Assembly: GCA_015501075.1 (NCBI GenBank)
Contig: JADNYJ010000004.1
Span: 682,001-746,000, forward strand
From: Gymnopilus junonius
Lineage: Eukaryota; Basidiomycota; Agaricomycetes; Agaricales; Galerinaceae
Length of the DNA stretch: 64,000 nucleotides
Direction of reading: 5' to 3'
Below are positions 58,775-64,000 of this stretch, in pieces; the stretch's first letter is position 1, and every line of letters begins with the position of its first letter. The position numbers were made by a program, and so were the translations under genes. The notes beneath the pieces were generated by a model, which searched no databases, was not told the origin of the DNA, and worked only from the letters and a program-made list of their open reading frames with translations.

Positions 58775-61700
58775 ATGAGTAAATCCGAGATACAATCCTG
58801 GATCGCGTCTGCGAGCACCGGGGAATCATCTAGCTTCAACGGAACCGCAAACGGCGAAGAAGGAGAGCAGGAAACATGGCAAAGAGATAGCGTATTGGCT
58901 GATTGGCCAAAATCGCTCGAATTTGCTCAGCATTTATTGTTGACGCAGAAGACAAAGAAGAGGGTTGCCTTTCTGAACGAGGAACTTTTGTCGCTCGCTA
59001 AACATGGTGGTTAGTTCGTTTTTCATAAATTCCTCGACGGAGTTCACCCTGAATTTACTTCCCTTTTTCTTTTTGCCAGACCTGACATTATCCCAGATAC
59101 TGGACATATTTAAATTGTTGACCCTCACATACCCGCGATACGAAGATTCATCATCGCGTGATGCAGTTGAAGCTGTCGGAATGGAGCTCGTGCGCCGAGA
59201 TGAACTGAGGGGAACTGAAGAAGGTGCCAAGGATGAGGTGCGGTTAGGTGTTGCGGAGCAGATCTTAGGTTGGCTATCGAACGAAGTCGGGCGATTGTCA
59301 AAGAAAGGGAATTCAGAGTACGTTGCTTATGCAGATTAACATGTTCTACCGCTGAAAATTTATCGTAGCTCTTACGCTCCTTCGGACTTGTTCGTCCTCC
59401 TGAGCTGGTCCTGTGGGTTGTATACGATTTGTGTCAAGCACAACCCACACTTTCCAGCCTCCAGTTCATGGCGCGTTCTAGTCGGATCATTGGCCGTTCT
59501 TCTAGACATGCTCACGGAATCAACCAAAGCAAAATTCTCTCTGAAGAAAGGTAGTCTAGTACGAACGCGTAGAGCCCTCAGAACGGTATGATTTTATGAT
59601 TATTTGCTAGAAGCTTTTCGAATTACTTACTTTTGACAACCTTGAAGGAGGGCAGTAAAATTCCGGAAGTTATATCGACTTTACTGTCGATGTCAAAAAC
59701 GAATCAGACACCAACGCGGTTGGCCATGCTCATCGGGGTTTCCGTCAGCGTGTTAATTCGGCTAAAGCATGTTACTGAAGAACCTGTCCAAAGGTTACCT
59801 CAAGATTTAAAGGCGGATACCCTTCTATCCTTTTTCTGTTATAAGGAACTTACTTTTGACGTATCTACCAGGATGGGATCATCAGGTTTTACACAAGCAC
59901 GATACTAATGGCTAAAAGTTCTGTACCAGAACATACCTTTGTCCGTCTTTTACTGTCCTGCTTCCCTCATAGATGCTGACCAGCTGTGTGCAGACGACCT
60001 TTGACGACTTTATCTCAACATTTATTACCCCCGATGACCTAACCAAGACCGTCCTCCCAACCATAGAAAAAGCTTTGCTCCGATCTCCTGAATACTCACT
60101 TTCCGGTACGTCTATTCGCAGTCTCTACAATCGCATGCCTCTAACTTCATCATCCTTCCTTCTCTCGTCAGCTGTAACCCAGTTCTTCTCAGCATACCCT
60201 CATCCCCTCGCCATCGACACCTTCCAACGCCTCCTCACTCAAATCATAAGCAGCGCCAAATCTTCCAACCCCTCCGTCAGGACTAACTCTGTTTCCCTCT
60301 TTAAAACCCTCATCCTCCTTCACTCTCCTTCGGACCCCCACAACCTCGCCCGTATTGCCGTGCCGGAGCTCATCAGTCTTCCTAAAGCAGGAAAATCCGC
60401 AGGCCCAGATCATAGGGTTGCTCTATATTCTATGCTTGGGTTGTTGGATACGGCGAAGGAGGTTTCAAACGCTTTGGTGCAGGCTGCGGCAACGCTGGTA
60501 CCAAAAGAGCCGAACGAGGGCGCAATTGGAGTGCTAGTCAGAGCTTTGCCGAGGCATGTTACGTTCTTGCTGAGGGAGGGTGAGCTGGGGAATGAGACGA
60601 CCCAATTCATTGCCAAAGAGATGACAAATTCAAAGCCTGCTATTCGAAAGGCGTTCGTTGGATTGGCTGGGGCTGTGTTTACCGAGTCCGACTCTAAGGA
60701 TGGAGAAGGCATTTTGGAGACGGAGAGCGGAAAAGCCTTTGCCAATGGCTTGCTGCCTTCGTTCGAGGCGTCCCTTAAGACAGTGGCGAACAATCCTCTG
60801 AATTCGCCTGGTGGGCCGTTTGAGGGGTATGTGGCTGTTGCCGTTCTCCTCGGTTCCCTGGCACCCTCAAAGCAATTTGGTAGGTGCAGTTTCTACCTCT
60901 GAAGCCCATGTTCACGTTTAAAAAACTGCTTAGATGCCGCCATAGCCCAAAATGCGACTATCAGTGCTATCACCAGCAATAGTGCCAAGCAATCTTTCTT
61001 ACTCTGGGACAAAGTATATCAGAAAGTTACTGACGAGGAGGATGAGAGGTGGTTACTCAAAGCTTGTGATGCTGCCAGGACGCATTTTTCGATAGAGCTT
61101 GGGAAGCATGAAGCACTGAGGTATGTGGCATTTATCAGTGAATGCGTTTTACATTACCTTTACTGATGAGTGTGGTGCTGATTAGGTCGCAGTTTGGTTT
61201 GGTGTATGTACATCTGGGAGTTGACAGCCAATCGCCTGAGATCAGAAAATCTGTCACTGCTTCTCTCGTCAACTCTGCCGTCGTCGCTCCTCGGCTGACG
61301 GAGAAGATCATCCGAGAGGCATTGACAACCTTCGTCGCTCGTGGTGTCCCTTCTGCATCTTCAAAATCATCCTCGGTTGCCAGTGCTTCCGAAGACGCTG
61401 CTACTGCTAAACCATGGAACAATCACTCCCGGCTGTCAGCTCTCCTCCTCAGTGTAGTATCTTTTTCTGAAGAGATTGATACGCTGCTAAGACAGGACGC
61501 TGTCGTGGCACTAATCGTTCTGGCTCATCACCCTCTTATATGTCCGTACGTTTCGTTGTTTTCGTTTCCGGATGTGTATGCTGATAATCATTTATCAATG
61601 ACTATAGGTGGCCCTGATCGACAGACGTGGATCGATCTTTGTCAAAAGGCTAGCGTCGACCCGAAGGAGGTCGTGGATGAGCATCTACATACTTTGCTGA

Positions 61701-64000
61701 AGCTCATTCTGGAGGCATCTGTGACTGGTCCTAAGGTACATTGTTCCTTTCACTTTCCGTTAGTGCCGTCATGCTAATTCACCGCCTAGTCTGGTTTCGC
61801 AGATGCTGCATATAGCGCTGTTACAACTTTGACTTTCATCTCGCCGGCGGCGGTGCTCGCTCGCATTGCGGATCAATTGAAGGAAGATTTGAGCCCCGAG
61901 GTTCTCCAGTCACTGTCGGATGATGATTTGGCCATTTGGGCCACACCTGAAGGCACCACTTACGTTGATGGTTAGTTGACCTTTTCTGAGCTGTAGTCCA
62001 AGCCCATTCTCACTCTCCGCGTGTACAGTATTGTCTTCTTCACAAGCTGAGACCAAACCTGCTAAAGGAAAAGACTACGAAATCGCGAAATGGGAAGCAG
62101 AAATCCGCAAATCCCTTGCCTCCAAAAAATCAACGCCTGTCCAGTTGACGAGACAACAGCAGGCTCTCGTCCATGCCCAACTAGAAAAAGAAGCTACGAT
62201 TCGTGAGCGGGTGCAAGTTATCCAGACCAATCTTGTGAGGGGGTTGCACTTTGTACAGAGTTTGGTTAGGGCGTGTGTGGAGGAGTTCCAGGCTTACATG
62301 TCACCTGTTGCTAGCTTGCTTTTGGAGGGTGCATTGAGTCGGGGGTCGTTCCTTGCTGGGCCCGCCGCATTTGAGACTTATTTGGTGCGTTGAGCAAGCT
62401 GCTTGTGATGTGGCCCTTAATCTAATCGAGTTGAATCGGATAGGTTCTGGCCACGAGCATATCCGATCGTTTGGGCCCAATGAGGCGATGGATCGGAATT
62501 GCTACCTTGAGATGTCTGCAGATCGGGTCAGTTCCTGAAGAATTACAGGCCGAACCCCTGCACAGTATGTCTCGAGCTACCACTGACTTTTCTTGTCTCA
62601 TGTCATCTTTGTGCAGTGCTCGTTATTCGTGTTCTCTACCGCCTACGTTTCCTCTCTGAACAGGCACCTTTCGACGCTGCTACATATTCTTACGCTTTTC
62701 CTCTGATCAGTCAGATCTTGACCATTGGTGGGATTCCTGGTGGGGAGGAAGATGATGATGACCCACTTGAGCAAGTTGCGCTGGCGTTGGAGATCATCAA
62801 GTTCCATTGCGGCGAATGTAGGCTTTCTACATCTGTTACCATGTCCGTTCATTGAACTTAACATTTCTCGTTCATCTAGTTTCTAATACGGCCTTCCCGC
62901 GTCTGCAGACAATGGAGAATCTCATCCATATCATTCGACAGCAACCTAACCTAGGAAAAGAGGCATCATCGTCTCTTATCGAGATTGGTGAAGCCATCCT
63001 GGCAACAACCACTACAGGAGAAATTGCCACTCTCCTTCGTGGAACTCTCTTCCAGGAATCGTATGCTCGCAGTTCATGCTTGCAAACTCTCCAGGTAAGC
63101 TTGGAATTTGTATTAAATTTGTGAAAGGCGTGTTGCTGATGCGATGGCAAGCCCTTCGACTTGACAGAAATGGACTGGTCCCCTGAACTGTGGATTGCAT
63201 GCCACGATAATGACGAACAAAACGAAAGATTGGCCCTTCATGTCTGGGAGGATAATGGTCTTGACGTTCCTGAGACCTTCTTAAACGACTTATTGGACTA
63301 TCTTGGTGAGTATGTTCTGATCGAAATTGCGATCCGAGTCTGATAGTACCCTGCAGGTCATGACAATGCATATGTGCGGTCAAGTACAGCTGCAGCCATT
63401 GCGGAAGCTGTCGAGCAGTGGCCGCAGACCATACAAAAGACAGTCTTAACTTTACAAGACTATTATTGCGACAAGGTTCTCTCGAAGTTTATCACTTGTT
63501 GATTTAGCTGCTCATTATTTGATGTCTTCAAGGCTAAAGTCCTCGCTCCGGAGTTCGACCAATATGTGAGTTATCGAACCTGATGCAGTACATCAATTCT
63601 GTATCGACAATGTTTTCTCAGGGTATGGTCATTGCTCAAAGTCTTGATCGTGCAGATCCATGGCCGGCACGTGTGGCTATTGCACAAACATTCAAGTTGC
63701 TAGCACCCTCTTTCACAGAGGCTGAGGTAGAACCATTCTTTAAGTTCCTTATCGAGGACCAGGCACTTGGCGACCGTGCACCTGACGTTCGTCGAGAAAT
63801 GTTGGTAGCTGGTACCAGCGTCATTGACCTGCATGGTGCCTCTCGCCTGGCTGCGTTGATCAAGATCTTTGAAACTCGTTTGGCAAATTCGGCAGCTTCG
63901 TCTGAGACGGACGATTACATCAAGGAAGCTGTCGTCATTCTGTTCGGTCGTGTGGCCCGACATTTGGAAGCATCTGATCCCAGAATCCCGACAATCGTTG
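58775..64000 (+). CDS. GCN1: GCN1, eIF2alpha kinase activator (3' end outside window)
   Basis: This is a very large HEAT-repeat protein that binds ribosomes and activates Gcn2 in amino-acid starvation. The likely start is MSKSEIQSWIASASTGESSS at 58775. Exons then give KRVAFLNEELLSLAKHG, LTLTYPRYEDSSSRDAVEAV, DDFDDFISTFITPDDLTKTV with LPTIEKALLRSPEYS, LVRALPRHVTFLLREGELGN, RIADQLKEDLSPEVLQSLSD, LTRQQQALVHAQLEKEATIR, RWIGIATLRCL..VPEELQAEPLHS and FLSEQAPFDAATYSYAFPLI. The window ends in the frame of HLEASDPRIPTIV. Many short introns are present; those checked (for example TTG|gtgcgt..gatag|GTT near 62382-62444) are in phase. One break is inferred at the TTTT run 59887-59890, where one more T restores GFYTSTILMAKSSVPEH. 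About 1,400 residues are visible of an expected roughly 2,600. Confidence 0.93.

Overview
The window is genomic DNA of a filamentous basidiomycete, most likely an Agaricomycete. Genes are split by many short introns (about 40-80 nt, GT..AG). The gene content also fits: a TPR-CHAT protein, F-box-type proteins, a DUF2828 protein, a BSC6-like MFS carrier, a membrane-anchored GH5 exo-glucanase, a TEA/ATTS regulator and GCN1. I see no bacterial, organellar or viral segment, no rRNA or tRNA gene that I can support, no CRISPR array and no intact transposon.

Layout. 1.5-9.7 kb (+): MFS transporter, secreted neutral ceramidase, and a conserved-looking protein of unknown function. 10.1-18.8 kb (-): TEA-domain transcription factor, about 4 kb without a supportable gene, then a type II membrane exo-beta-1,3-glucanase. 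18.8-23.0 kb: no supportable gene. 23.0-35.0 kb (-): TPR-CHAT protease-like protein, DUF2828/vWA protein, MBL-fold hydrolase, a small cysteine-rich protein, and a histidine-phosphatase-like pseudoenzyme. 36.3-42.2 kb: housekeeping genes, with SRP72 (-) and pinin (+) diverging from a 116-bp shared promoter and pinin converging on a dynamin-family GTPase (-). 43-47.6 kb (-): F-box-type gene remnants, an intact F-box gene and the CTD-kinase subunit CTK3. 48.3-58.3 kb: a serine-rich single-pass membrane protein (-), a PrpF-family isomerase (+), an F-box/LRR-like gene (+), a beta-propeller lactonase (+), a small collinear copy of part of a CoA-transferase gene, and the full CoA-transferase family III gene (-). 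58.8 kb to the end (+): GCN1, running off the window.

How genes may work together. PrpF isomerase, lactonase and CoA-transferase lie within 8.4 kb and could form a small organic-acid (aconitate/itaconate-like) module. SRP72 and pinin share a promoter. GCN1 links amino-acid starvation to eIF2alpha phosphorylation. The TPR-CHAT gene is the best candidate for an immune or cell-death component.

The most striking property on close reading is a set of single-base reading-frame breaks, nearly all in short homopolymers. They occur in the glucanase, CHAT, DUF2828, MBL, pinin, PrpF, F-box/LRR and GCN1 genes. In each case adding or removing one base restores an uninterrupted family-like protein. Because pinin and GCN1 are affected, assembly (long-read homopolymer) error is more likely than widespread pseudogenization. 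Gene ends and intron borders given here are read by eye and should be treated accordingly.
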